Shown here one piece after another: positions 44,126 to 53,774 of a stretch of DNA of 64,000 bases (position 1 is the stretch's first letter; every line of letters begins with the position of its first letter). The notes under the pieces were generated by a model, which did no database searches, was not told the DNA's origin, and saw nothing but the letters and a program-made list of their open reading frames with translations. Source of the stretch: Streptomyces lasiicapitis (lineage in GTDB: Bacteria > Actinomycetota > Actinomycetes > Streptomycetales > Streptomycetaceae); assembly GCF_014646335.1 (NCBI RefSeq), contig NZ_BMNG01000002.1, positions 124,001-188,000 on the forward strand. The letters are read 5' to 3'. The position numbers and the translations under genes were made by a program.

Positions 44126-45073
44126 ATGCCCGGCTCACGCATCGCCGCCGTCGGCCACTACCAGCCCGCCAAGGTGCTCACCAATGAGGACTTGGCGGGC
44201 ATGGTCGACACCAGCGACGAGTGGATCCGCTCCCGGGTCGGCATCCGCACCCGCCACCTCGCCGGACCCGGCGAGCCCGTCGACGAGCTCGCCGCGCACG
44301 CCGCCGCCAAGGCCCTCGCCTCCGCGGGCCGCGCGCCCTCCTCCGTCGACCTGGTCGTCGTCGCCACGTCCACCGCCATCGACCGCTCGCCGAACATGGC
44401 CGCGCGCGTCGCCGCCCGGCTCGGCCTCGGCTCGCCCGCCGCGATGGACGTCAACGTCGTCTGCGCGGGCTTCACGCACGCGCTCGCCACCGCCGACCAC
44501 GCCGTGAAGGCCGGGGCGGCGAGCCGGGCCCTGGTCATCGGCGCCGACAAGATGTCCGAGATCACGGACTGGTCCGACCGCACCACCTGCGTGCTCGTCG
44601 GTGACGGCGCGGGCGCGGCGGTCGTCGAGGCCTGCGCGGAGGGCGAGGAGCCCGGGATCAGTCCCGTGCTGTGGGGCTCCGTGCCGGAGATGGGGCACGC
44701 GGTGCGCATCGAGGGGACGCCGCCGCGGTTCGCGCAGGAGGGGCAGAGCGTCTACCGCTGGGCGACCACGCAGTTGCCGCCGCTGGCCCGCGCGACCTGC
44801 GAACGCGCCGGGCTCACCCCCGCCGACCTGGCCGCCGTCGTCCTCCACCAGGCCAACCTGCGCATCGTGGAGCCGCTGGCCGAGCGGATCGGGGCGGTGA
44901 ACGCCGTCGTAGCCCGGGACGTCGTGGACTCCGGCAACACGTCGGCGGCGTCGGTGCCGCTGGCGCTTTCGAAGCTGGTGGAGCGGGGCGAGATCTCGAA
45001 GGGGGACCCGGTGCTGCTGTTCGGGTTCGGGGGGAACTTGTCGTACGCGGGCCAGGTAGTGCGCTGCCCCTGA
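44126..45073 (+). CDS. Beta-ketoacyl-ACP synthase III (FabH-like)
   Basis: 315 residues with a complete KAS III triad: Cys113 (NVVCAGF), His241 (VVLHQAN) and Asn271 (SGNTSAAS). The start SRIAAVGHYQPAKVLTNEDLA and WIRSRVGIRTRH are typical. No fatty-acid or polyketide genes are adjacent, so this is probably an accessory FabH using an unusual acyl starter rather than the housekeeping enzyme. ATG 44126 is preceded by a purine-rich GAGGGGA. Confidence 0.92.
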   Translation: MPGSRIAAVGHYQPAKVLTNEDLAGMVDTSDEWIRSRVGIRTRHLAGPGEPVDELAAHAAAKALASAGRAPSSVDLVVVATSTAIDRSPNMAARVAARLGLGSPAAMDVNVVCAGFTHALATADHAVKAGAASRALVIGADKMSEITDWSDRTTCVLVGDGAGAAVVEACAEGEEPGISPVLWGSVPEMGHAVRIEGTPPRFAQEGQSVYRWATTQLPPLARATCERAGLTPADLAAVVLHQANLRIVEPLAERIGAVNAVVARDVVDSGNTSAASVPLALSKLVERGEISKGDPVLLFGFGGNLSYAGQVVRCP

Positions 45074-45158
45074 GCGCGAGCCGTTCGCTGAGCGCGTCCG
45101 CCGTCCCGCGAGCGTGACGCGTTCAACTCCCCCTGGTACTGGCCCTTGTGCTCGGTAA

Positions 45159-45188
45159 ACTGTAGACAAAAGCCAATTCGTTTGGCTT
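45159..45188. promoter_or_regulatory. Operator-like sites upstream of the GntR/FCD gene
   Basis: ACTGTAGACAA at 45159-45169 is the exact reverse complement of the sequence upstream of the fdh operon (40378-40388) and has the TGT-N2-ACA core bound by FadR-type GntR proteins. Directly next to it AAGCCAA-N5-TTGGCTT (45170-45188) is a perfect 7-bp inverted repeat. Both lie 50-80 bp before the regulator's ATG, as expected for autoregulation. Confidence 0.5.
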
Positions 45189-45239
45189 GCATGACTTAGC
45201 CGGCATGCATGGCTTGACGTCGTCCAGGAGGGGGCCGGG

Positions 45240-45917
45240 ATGTTGTCCGCAGGACTGCCACAGGGGACGGTGCCCAAGCTGGAACGGCCGGGCCCGCTGC
45301 GCGAGCGGGTCTACGAGGCGCTGCTCGAACTCATCACCACGCGCGCGCTCCGGCCCGGCCAGCACCTGGTCGAGAGCGAGCTGGCCGGGCACCTCGGGGT
45401 GTCCCGCCAGCCCGTCCGCGAGGCGTTGCAGCGGCTCAACACCGAGGGCTGGGTGGACCTGCGCCCCGCGCAGGGCGCGTTCGTGCACGAGCCGACGGAG
45501 GAGGAGGCGGACCAACTGCTCACGGTCCGCACCCTCCTGGAGGCCGAGGCGGCCCGGCTCGCCGCCGCCAACGCCGGGTCGGCCGGTATCGCCGCCCTCG
45601 AAGAGCTGTGTGCCAAGGGGGAGTCGGCCGTCGCGGACGCTGACGTCGACCTCGTCGTCGCCACCAACGCGGCCTTCCACGCCAAGGTGATGGAACTCGC
45701 CGGGAACGTCGTCCTCGCCGAACTGGCCGGGCAGGTCGACCGGCGCGTCCGCTGGTACTACACGCCGGTGGCTCGGCAGCGCGGAATCCAGTCCTGGATC
45801 GAGCACCGCCAGCTCATCGCCGCGATCGCCGCCCGCGACGAGGCGCGTGCGACGGAGGTCATGCGGGCGCACACGGAGCACACGCGCAAGACGTACCACG
45901 AGCGGGAGACGGCCTGA
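45240..45917 (+). CDS. GntR-family (FadR/FCD) transcriptional regulator
   Basis: 225 residues. Winged HTH of GntR type (LRERVYEALLELITTRALRPGQHLVESELAGHLGVSRQPVREALQRLNTEGWV) and a C-terminal all-helical FCD domain with His and Asp/Asn positions for a metal-bound carboxylate (NAAFHAKVMELAGN ... EHRQLIAAI). FCD regulators commonly sense small organic acids. ATG 45240 has AGGAGGGGG about 6 nt upstream. A shared operator-like sequence suggests it also controls the fdh operon. Confidence 0.92.
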   Translation: MLSAGLPQGTVPKLERPGPLRERVYEALLELITTRALRPGQHLVESELAGHLGVSRQPVREALQRLNTEGWVDLRPAQGAFVHEPTEEEADQLLTVRTLLEAEAARLAAANAGSAGIAALEELCAKGESAVADADVDLVVATNAAFHAKVMELAGNVVLAELAGQVDRRVRWYYTPVARQRGIQSWIEHRQLIAAIAARDEARATEVMRAHTEHTRKTYHERETA

Positions 45918-45922
45918 CCGGC

Positions 45923-46072
45923 CTTGTCCTCAAACGCCGGACGGGCTGAAACAACGCAGCCGCACCGGCAAGGTTTTAGCCTGTCCGGCGTTTGAGGACG
46001 AGCCGCGAAGCGGCGATCAGCGGGGTCCAGGGGCGGCAGCCCCTGGTTACGGGAAGGGGCGGGCCTGGGGCG
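45923..46072. repeat. Dispersed inverted-repeat element, copy C
   Basis: About 150 bp in the 318-bp gap between the GntR and ROK genes. Inner arms 45923-45951 and 45974-46002 carry the core CCGGCGTTTGAGGACGAG and its complement. The right outer arm (46003-46072) matches the complement of the copy A left arm, not its right arm, so the family has two arm types. Unlike copies A and B it is intergenic, where the inner hairpin could end transcription of the GntR gene. The remaining 46073-46235 holds the ROK promoter region. Confidence 0.9.
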
Positions 46073-46235
46073 CCACCCGCGAGGGCCCCCCATCCCCCAC
46101 CTTTGTCCTGGAACAGGAGAAAGTCGAAGCCAATTCGCGCTCAACTTCTTCCCAGCCCCGGCACGCGCTGCTACGTTCCCCTCGAAAGCCCAACGAACAC
46201 ACACGGGATTCGGCCGAACAGGCGGGGAGGGGCGC

Positions 46236-47426
46236 GTGAGACGTATGACGGCTCGACCCGCCAACGCGCACCAGGCGCGACTACTGCGGCTGCTGCGCGA
46301 CGGAGGGCCCAACTCCCGCGCCCAACTGGGCGACCAGGTCGACCTCTCCAGGTCAAAGCTGGCCGTGGAGGTGGACCGCCTCCTGGAAACGGGCCTGGTG
46401 GTCGCCGACGGCCTCGCGGCGTCCCGAGGCGGCCGCCGCTCCCACAACATCCGCCTGGCCCCGGCCCTCCGCTTCCTCGGCGTGGACATCGGCGCGACCT
46501 CGGTCGACGTCGCCGTCACCAACGCCGAGCTGGAGGTCCTCGGCCACATCAACCAGCCCATGGACGTACGCGAGGGCCCGGTCGCGGTCTTCGAGCAAGT
46601 CCTCGCCATGGCGGCCAAATTGCGCGCCTCCGGTCTCGCGGAGGGTTTCGACGGCGCCGGCATCGGCGTACCGGGCCCCGTCCGCTTCCCCGAGGGCGTC
46701 CCGGTCGCACCGCCGATCATGCCCGGCTGGGACGGCTTCCCCGTACGGGAGGCACTGAGCCAGGACCTCGGCTGCCCGGTGATGGTCGACAACGACGTGA
46801 ACCTGATGGCGATGGGGGAACAGCACGCGGGCGTCGCCCGCTCCGTGGGCGACTTCCTCTGCGTCAAGATAGGCACCGGCATCGGCTGCGGCATCGTCGT
46901 CGGCGGTGAGGTGTACCGCGGTACGACGGGCAGCGCGGGCGACATAGGCCACATCCAGGTGGAACCGGACGGCCGCCCGTGCGCGTGCGGCAACAAGGGC
47001 TGCCTGGAGGCCTACTTCAGCGGCGCCGCGCTCGCCCGCGACGCCGAGGAGGCTGCCCACCAGGGGCGTTCGCCGGAACTCTCCACGCGTTTCGAGGACT
47101 CCGGCCGGCTCTCCGCCGTGGACGTCGCCGCGGCGGCCGCCGCCGGTGACCCCACCGCGCTCGACCTGATCCGCGCCGGCGGCAACCGCACGGGCCAGGT
47201 CATCGCGGGACTCGTCAGCTTCTTCAACCCCGGCCTCGTGGTGATCGGCGGCGGCGTCACCGGCCTCGGCCACACGCTGCTCGCCGCGATCCGCACCCAG
47301 GTCTACCGCCAGTCGCTGCCGCTTGCGACCGGCAACCTCCCCATCGTCCTCGGCGAGCTGGGCCCCACCGCCGGAGTCATCGGCGGCGCCCGCCTCATCA
47401 GCGACCACCTGTTCTCACCGGCCTGA
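46236..47426 (+). CDS. ROK-family transcriptional regulator
   Basis: 396 residues. N-terminal winged HTH (ARLLRLLRDGGPNSRAQLGDQVDLSRSKLAVEVDRLLETGLV) followed by a sugar-kinase-fold ROK domain: FLGVDIGATSVDVAV, DNDVNLMAMGE, GTGIGCGIVVGGEVYRG, the zinc motif CACGNKGCLE and VVIGGGV. These repressors bind a sugar or sugar phosphate and control uptake and catabolic genes, here the ABC importer that begins 121 bp downstream. GTG 46236 has GGGAGG upstream; ATG 46245 is an alternative. Confidence 0.93.
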   Translation: MRRMTARPANAHQARLLRLLRDGGPNSRAQLGDQVDLSRSKLAVEVDRLLETGLVVADGLAASRGGRRSHNIRLAPALRFLGVDIGATSVDVAVTNAELEVLGHINQPMDVREGPVAVFEQVLAMAAKLRASGLAEGFDGAGIGVPGPVRFPEGVPVAPPIMPGWDGFPVREALSQDLGCPVMVDNDVNLMAMGEQHAGVARSVGDFLCVKIGTGIGCGIVVGGEVYRGTTGSAGDIGHIQVEPDGRPCACGNKGCLEAYFSGAALARDAEEAAHQGRSPELSTRFEDSGRLSAVDVAAAAAAGDPTALDLIRAGGNRTGQVIAGLVSFFNPGLVVIGGGVTGLGHTLLAAIRTQVYRQSLPLATGNLPIVLGELGPTAGVIGGARLISDHLFSPA

Positions 47427-47547
47427 CCGGCCCGGACGCACAGACGCGCAATCGGCGTCCCGCAGCACCTTGATCAACATTGTCATGCCCTCTACAAGAT
47501 CACCCTGCTCTGCCCTGAAACCGGCCGCACCCCCCGAGGGAACCGTC

Positions 47548-49140
47548 ATGGCACCAGAACCACCCCTGCTCACCATGTCCGGCATCACCAAGTCGTTCCC
47601 GGGCGTCCGCGCGCTCGACGGCGTCGACCTGCACGTCCAGGCCGGTGAGGTGCACTGCCTGCTCGGCCAGAACGGCGCCGGCAAGTCCACTCTCATCAAG
47701 GTCCTCGCGGGTGCCCACCAGCCCGACGGCGGGAAGATCGTCTGGCGCGGCGACGAGGTCACGCTGCGCTCCCCGATCGCCGCCATGCGCCTCGGCATCG
47801 CCACCATCTACCAGGAACTCGACCTGGTGGAGGGCCTGTCCGTGGCCGAGAACGTCTACCTCGGGCACGAGCCGACCTCCGCCGGTTTCGTGGTGCGCGG
47901 ACGCGACGCGCGAGCGTCGACCGCCGCGCTGCTCAAGCGGCTCGGGCACGGCGAGATCGATCCGGCGCGGCTCGTGGGGAACCTCTCCGCGGCCCAGCAG
48001 CAGATCGTGTCGATGGCCCGCGCGCTCTCCCATGAGGTGCGCCTGATCGTCATGGACGAGCCGTCCGCCGCGCTCGACCCGGACGAGGTCGACAACCTCT
48101 TCCGCATCGTCGGCGACCTGACGGCCGGCGGTGTCGCCGTCGTCTACATCTCCCACCGCCTGGAGGAGATCCGCCGCATCGGCGACCGCGTCACCGTCCT
48201 CAAGGACGGCCGTGCCGTCGCCGTCGGGCTGCCCGCCAAGGAGACCCCGACGCGCGAGGTCATCGCGCTGATGACCGGGCGGAACGTGGAGTACGTCTTT
48301 CCCGAGCGGCCGATGGCGGTGGAGTCCGGGGCGGACGCGGCTCCGCCCGAGCCCGTCCTCTCCGTACAAGGACTCGCCAGGGACGGCGAGTTCGCGCCGC
48401 TCGACCTCGAACTGCGGCCCGGTGAGATCGTCGGTCTCGCCGGGCTCGTGGGCTCCGGGCGGTCGGAGATCCTGGAGACCATCTTCGGCGCGCGCAAGCC
48501 GACGGCCGGACAAGTGCGGGTGGACGGGCGGGTGTTGCGGCCCGGCAGCGTCCGCGCGGCCGTGCGCGCCGGACTCGGTCTCGCGCCCGAGGAGCGCAAG
48601 GCGCAGGCCCTGCTGATGCTGGAGTCCGTCACCCGCAACGTCTCGGTGTCCTCCATGTCCCGCTTCTCGTACGGCGGTTGGGTGGACCGGGGCAAGGAGC
48701 TCCAGGCCGCCCGCGCCGCCACCCGGGAGCTGTCGCTCAGGCCGGACAACCCGTCCGTGCCCGTGCGCACCCTCTCCGGCGGCAACCAGCAGAAGGCCGT
48801 GCTCGCCCGCTGGCTGCTTCGCGGCTGCCGCGTGCTGCTGCTCGACGAGCCGACCCGTGGCGTCGACGTCGGCGCCCGCGCCGAGCTGTACACCGTGATC
48901 CGGCGGCTCGCCGACGAGGGCCTCGCCGTGCTCCTCGTGTCCAGCGAAGTGCCCGAGGTGCTCGGCCTCGCCGACCGCGTCCTGGTCCTGCGCGAAGGCC
49001 ACGTCGTACACACCGCGCCGGCCCGTGACCTCGACGAACACCGCGTACTCGATCTCGTCCTCGCCTCCGGCCAGCACGGCCCCACCCTCACCAAGAGCCC
49101 CAGCGGCCCCGCCACCACGGAAGGAAGCCCGGCGTCATGA
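47548..49140 (+). CDS. Ribose-type sugar ABC importer ATPase (RbsA-like)
   Basis: 530 residues with two tandem ABC domains, as in RbsA/MglA. First domain: Walker A GQNGAGKS near 42-49, VIYISHRLEEIRRIGD-like end; its signature is NLSAAQQQIV. Second domain: degenerate Walker A (GLVGSGRSEIL), signature LSGGNQQKAVLARWL and LLDEPTRGVDVGA. ATG 47548 follows GAGGGA at 6 nt. The stop overlaps the permease start (ATGA). Energises uptake of a monosaccharide or cyclitol. Confidence 0.95.
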   Translation: MAPEPPLLTMSGITKSFPGVRALDGVDLHVQAGEVHCLLGQNGAGKSTLIKVLAGAHQPDGGKIVWRGDEVTLRSPIAAMRLGIATIYQELDLVEGLSVAENVYLGHEPTSAGFVVRGRDARASTAALLKRLGHGEIDPARLVGNLSAAQQQIVSMARALSHEVRLIVMDEPSAALDPDEVDNLFRIVGDLTAGGVAVVYISHRLEEIRRIGDRVTVLKDGRAVAVGLPAKETPTREVIALMTGRNVEYVFPERPMAVESGADAAPPEPVLSVQGLARDGEFAPLDLELRPGEIVGLAGLVGSGRSEILETIFGARKPTAGQVRVDGRVLRPGSVRAAVRAGLGLAPEERKAQALLMLESVTRNVSVSSMSRFSYGGWVDRGKELQAARAATRELSLRPDNPSVPVRTLSGGNQQKAVLARWLLRGCRVLLLDEPTRGVDVGARAELYTVIRRLADEGLAVLLVSSEVPEVLGLADRVLVLREGHVVHTAPARDLDEHRVLDLVLASGQHGPTLTKSPSGPATTEGSPAS

Positions 49141-50156
49141 CGCAGCCCGCATCGCCCGCCCGGCCCGTCACCGACAAGATCCCGCCGGCGGACGGCGACA
49201 AGAGCCCGTGGTGGTCCGTCGTCTTCCGCGCCGACCTGCGGACCCTGTCGTTGCTCGGCGTCCTGGCTGCTCTTGTCGTGATCGGTGGTGTCACCGAGCC
49301 CGAGGCGTTCCTGGACACCGACAACCTGCAGCTGGTCCTCACTCAGGCGTCCGTGATCGGTGTGGTCACGGTCGGCATGACCTTCGTGATCATCTCGGGC
49401 GGCATCGACCTGTCGGTCGGCGCGATCGTGGCGCTGGCGTCGGTGTGGGCCACGACGGTGGCCACCCAGGACTACGGCTTCGCCGGCATCCTCTTCACAG
49501 CCGTGGTCGTGGGCCTGGGGTGCGGGCTCGTGAACGGGCTGCTGATCGCGTACGGCGGCATGGTGCCGTTCATCGCCACCCTCGCCATGCTCGCCTCCGG
49601 GCGCGGCCTCGCCCTGGAGATCACCGACGGCAAGACCCAAATGGTCACCGTCGACGGGGTGTTGAAGCTCGGCGAGCGTGACTCCTACATCCTCGGCATC
49701 CCGCCGTTGGTGATGGTCTTCGCGGCCGTGACCGTCGTGGGCTGGCTGCTGCTGAACCGGACCACGTTCGGGCGGCGTTCGGTGGCGGTGGGCGGCAACC
49801 CAGAGGCGGCGCGCCTGGCGGGCATCGACGTACGCAGGCAGCGGCTGTACCTGTACCTGCTCTCGGGGCTGTGCTGCGGGATCGCCGCCTTCCTGCTGAT
49901 CGTCCTGTCCGGGTCGGGTCAGAACACCAACGGCAATCTGTACGAACTCGATGCCATCGCGGCCGCGATCATCGGCGGCACCCTGCTCAGCGGGGGGCGC
50001 GGCACCATCACCGGCTCCGTGCTCGGCGTGCTGATCTTCATCACGATCCAGAACATCTTCGCGCTCAACAACCTGGAGACCGCCGTCCAGCAGATCGCCA
50101 AGGGCGCGATCATCGTGGCCGCGGTCCTCGTCCAGCGGCGTACGGCTACCACCTAA
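49137..50156 (+). CDS. Ribose-type sugar ABC importer permease (RbsC-like)
   Basis: 339 residues with 8-10 hydrophobic segments. MTFVIISGGIDLSVGAIVALASV, GGMVPFIATLAMLASGRGLAL, FGRRSVAVGGNPEAARLAGIDV and IIGGTLLSGGRGTITGSVLG are diagnostic for the RbsC family. Overlaps the ATPase gene by 4 nt; the binding-protein gene starts 12 bp after it. Confidence 0.95.
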   Translation: MTQPASPARPVTDKIPPADGDKSPWWSVVFRADLRTLSLLGVLAALVVIGGVTEPEAFLDTDNLQLVLTQASVIGVVTVGMTFVIISGGIDLSVGAIVALASVWATTVATQDYGFAGILFTAVVVGLGCGLVNGLLIAYGGMVPFIATLAMLASGRGLALEITDGKTQMVTVDGVLKLGERDSYILGIPPLVMVFAAVTVVGWLLLNRTTFGRRSVAVGGNPEAARLAGIDVRRQRLYLYLLSGLCCGIAAFLLIVLSGSGQNTNGNLYELDAIAAAIIGGTLLSGGRGTITGSVLGVLIFITIQNIFALNNLETAVQQIAKGAIIVAAVLVQRRTATT

Positions 50157-50168
50157 GGGGTTCATGTC

Positions 50169-51221
50169 ATGCCAGAGTTCACGAGCCGCAGAGGTCTGCT
50201 CTTCGGCGCGGCCGCCGTGTCCGCGGGTGCTGTGCTGACCGGCTGCACCAGCAATGAGTCCAAGGACTCTGAGGGAGGGGACTCGGCCGAGGACAACAAG
50301 CAGGCCGTCGCCGACGACAAGCCCGGCAAGGCCGTCACCATCGGCTTCGCGGGTCCGCAGGCCGACCACGGGTGGCTGAACGCCATCAACGACAACGCCA
50401 AGGAGCGGGCGAAGAGGTACAAGGACGTCACCCTGGAGGCGACCGAGGGCTCCAACGACACCGCCGCGCAGATCGGCCAGGTCGAGACCCTCATCAACAA
50501 GAAGGTCGACGTCCTCGTCATCCTGCCCGCAGACGGCAAGGCTCTCACCCAGGTCGGCCTCAAGGCCATGAAGGCCGGCATCCCCGTCGTCAACCTCGAC
50601 CGCATCTTCGCCTCCGCGCAGGCCTACCGCTGCTGGATCGGCGGCGACAACTACGGCATGGGCCTGAACGCCGGGCACTACATCGGCGAGAAGCTCAAGG
50701 ACAAGAAGAACGCGAAGGTCATCGAGCTGGCCGGGCTCGACAACCTGGAGCTGACCAAGGAGCGCACCAAGGGCTTCGACGACGCGCTGAAGAACTACTC
50801 GAACATCGAGAAGGTCGCGCGGCAGGCCGCCGAGTTCACGGTGGAGTCCGGGCAGTCGAAGATGTCGCAGCTTCTGCAGGCGCAGAAGAACTTCGACGCG
50901 CTGTGGAACCACGACGACGACCAGGGCGTGGGCGCCCTGCGCGCCATCAAGCAGGCCGGGCGTGACGGCTTCCTGATGGTCGGCGGCGCGGGCGCGCTGT
51001 CCGCCTTCGAGGAGATCAAGCAGGACCGGGGCGTGCTGAAGGCCACCGTCCTGTACCCGCCGACGATGGCGGCCTCCGCGATCGACCTGGCGCGGGCGCT
51101 CGGTCAGGGCAAGGGCATCAGCGGCATGGCGGAGTTCGAGATCCCGGCCTCCCTCACGCTCTACTCGGCCGTCGTCGACAAGGACAACGTCGACCAGTAC
51201 ATGTCCACCGGCTTCAAGTGA
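50169..51221 (+). CDS. Ribose-type sugar-binding lipoprotein (RbsB-like)
   Basis: 350 residues. A twin-arginine-like RRGLLFGAAAVSAG leads to the lipobox VLTGC, so it is probably a Tat-exported lipoprotein. The periplasmic-binding fold is of the ribose/galactose class: TIGFAGPQADHGWLNAINDNAK, DVLVILPADGKALTQVGLKAMKAGIPVVNLDR and LWNHDDDQGVGALRAI. Completes the importer. The ligand could be a pentose, hexose or inositol. Confidence 0.94.
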   Translation: MPEFTSRRGLLFGAAAVSAGAVLTGCTSNESKDSEGGDSAEDNKQAVADDKPGKAVTIGFAGPQADHGWLNAINDNAKERAKRYKDVTLEATEGSNDTAAQIGQVETLINKKVDVLVILPADGKALTQVGLKAMKAGIPVVNLDRIFASAQAYRCWIGGDNYGMGLNAGHYIGEKLKDKKNAKVIELAGLDNLELTKERTKGFDDALKNYSNIEKVARQAAEFTVESGQSKMSQLLQAQKNFDALWNHDDDQGVGALRAIKQAGRDGFLMVGGAGALSAFEEIKQDRGVLKATVLYPPTMAASAIDLARALGQGKGISGMAEFEIPASLTLYSAVVDKDNVDQYMSTGFK

Positions 51222-51269
51222 GGTGCCCACTGACCGGTGAAGCAGGCGTCGACCAGGAGGAGTTACCGC

Positions 51270-52580
51270 ATGAGTGAGACGGAGCACGAGGCCGCGCCCG
51301 GGGCCGGGCCGACGGACGGCCCCGGGGCCGGGCGGCGTCGACTCGGCGTGGGGATGGTCGGATACGCCTTCATGGGCGCCGCCCACTCGCAGGGCTGGCG
51401 GACCGTGGGACGCGTCTTCGACCTGCCGGTCGACGCGCGGCTCGCCGCCGTCTGCGGCCGTGACGGCACGGCCGTGCGCGCCGCCGCCGACCGGCTCGGC
51501 TGGGCCGCCGCCGAGACCGACTGGCGCGCCCTCATCGCCCGCGACGACGTCGATCTCGTCGACATCTGCACGCCCGGCGACAGCCACGCGGAGATCGCGA
51601 TCGCCGCACTCGACGCGGGCAAGCACGTCCTGTGCGAGAAGCCCCTCGCCAACACCGTCGAGGAGGCCGAGGCCATGGCGGCCGCCGCCGAACGGGCCGC
51701 CGCGCGCGGCCAGGTGGCGATGGTCGGCTTCAACTACCGCCGGGTGCCCGCGCTCGCCCTCGCCCGCCGGATGGTCGCCGAGGGGCGGCTCGGTACGCTG
51801 CGGCACGTACGCCTCACCTACCTCCAGGACTGGCTGGTCGACCCCTCCTTCCCGCTGACCTGGCGGCTGCGCAAGGACCGCGCGGGCTCGGGCGCCCTCG
51901 GGGACCTCGGCGCGCACATCGTGGACCTCGCGCAGTTCCTCACGGGGGAGGCCGTCGCGGGCGTCTCGGCGCTGACGGAGACGTTCGTACGCGAACGGCC
52001 GCTCCTTGAGGGGACGTCCACCGGGATCACCGCGGCGGGCGCCGCGGATGGAGACGGCGGGCCGGTCCGGGCCGGGACCGGCGAGGTCACGGTCGACGAC
52101 GCCGCCGTCTTCACCGCGCGCTTCCCCTCGGGAGCGCTCGCCGTCTTCGAGGCGACCCGGTTCGCGGCCGGCCGCAAGAACGCGCTGCGGCTCGAACTCA
52201 ACGGCTCGGACGGCTCGTTGGCCTTCGACCTGGAGCGCCTGAACGAACTCTCCTTCCACGACCACACCGAGCCCGCCGTCTCGTCCGGCTTCCGCCGCAT
52301 CCTCGTCACCGAACCCGGCCACCCCTACCTGGAGGCCTGGTGGCCGCCCGGCCACGGACTCGGCTACGAGCACACGTTCGTGCACCAGGCCCGCGACCTG
52401 CTCCACGCCATCGCCACGGGCACCGTGCCCCAGCCGTCCTTCGCGGACGGGCTCTCCGTGCAGCGGGTGCTCGCGGCCGTGGAGGAGAGCGCGGCGAAGA
52501 ACGCGGTGTACACCCCCGTCGGCGCCCCTGCCCGGGCCCGCGTGAACGCCCACGCCGAAACCGGCGCCCACATCGCCTGA
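51270..52580 (+). CDS. Gfo/Idh/MocA-family NAD(P)-dependent oxidoreductase
   Basis: 436 residues. Rossmann start GVGMVGYAFMGAAHSQGW, DVDLVDICTPGDSHAEIAIAALDAGKHVLCEKPLAN with the catalytic-type EKP lysine, and the C-terminal half with GSGALGDLGAHIVDLAQFLTG. An insertion of about 25 residues (TGITAAGAADGDGGPVRAGTG) is not typical. Such enzymes oxidise or reduce ring hydroxyls of sugars and inositols, often at C3. ATG 51270 with AGGAGGAG at 8 nt is the clear start. 12 bp from the isomerase gene. Confidence 0.92.
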   Translation: MSETEHEAAPGAGPTDGPGAGRRRLGVGMVGYAFMGAAHSQGWRTVGRVFDLPVDARLAAVCGRDGTAVRAAADRLGWAAAETDWRALIARDDVDLVDICTPGDSHAEIAIAALDAGKHVLCEKPLANTVEEAEAMAAAAERAAARGQVAMVGFNYRRVPALALARRMVAEGRLGTLRHVRLTYLQDWLVDPSFPLTWRLRKDRAGSGALGDLGAHIVDLAQFLTGEAVAGVSALTETFVRERPLLEGTSTGITAAGAADGDGGPVRAGTGEVTVDDAAVFTARFPSGALAVFEATRFAAGRKNALRLELNGSDGSLAFDLERLNELSFHDHTEPAVSSGFRRILVTEPGHPYLEAWWPPGHGLGYEHTFVHQARDLLHAIATGTVPQPSFADGLSVQRVLAAVEESAAKNAVYTPVGAPARARVNAHAETGAHIA

Positions 52581-52592
52581 GGAGGCTCGCCG

Positions 52593-53597
<1,005 letters not shown>

Positions 53598-53774
53598 GTT
53601 TGTCCAGCCCCGGGCGAAAGTCCAACTTACGTAGTGCGCAAGGGCTTTCGGCCAAGGACAAACGTAGCTACCGTCCCTGATGTGTACAGGACATAGACCC
53701 CTCCCGGGGTGACGGCGCACCCCGGGCGCCAGGCACGCACCCGCACCGTGAACGGCCCCCGACCGGAGGACTCC

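Noticed and set aside
45923..46072. Insertion sequence or integron-like site
   Set aside because: The inverted repeats are clear but no transposase, recombinase or target duplication is present; listed as a dispersed repeat instead.
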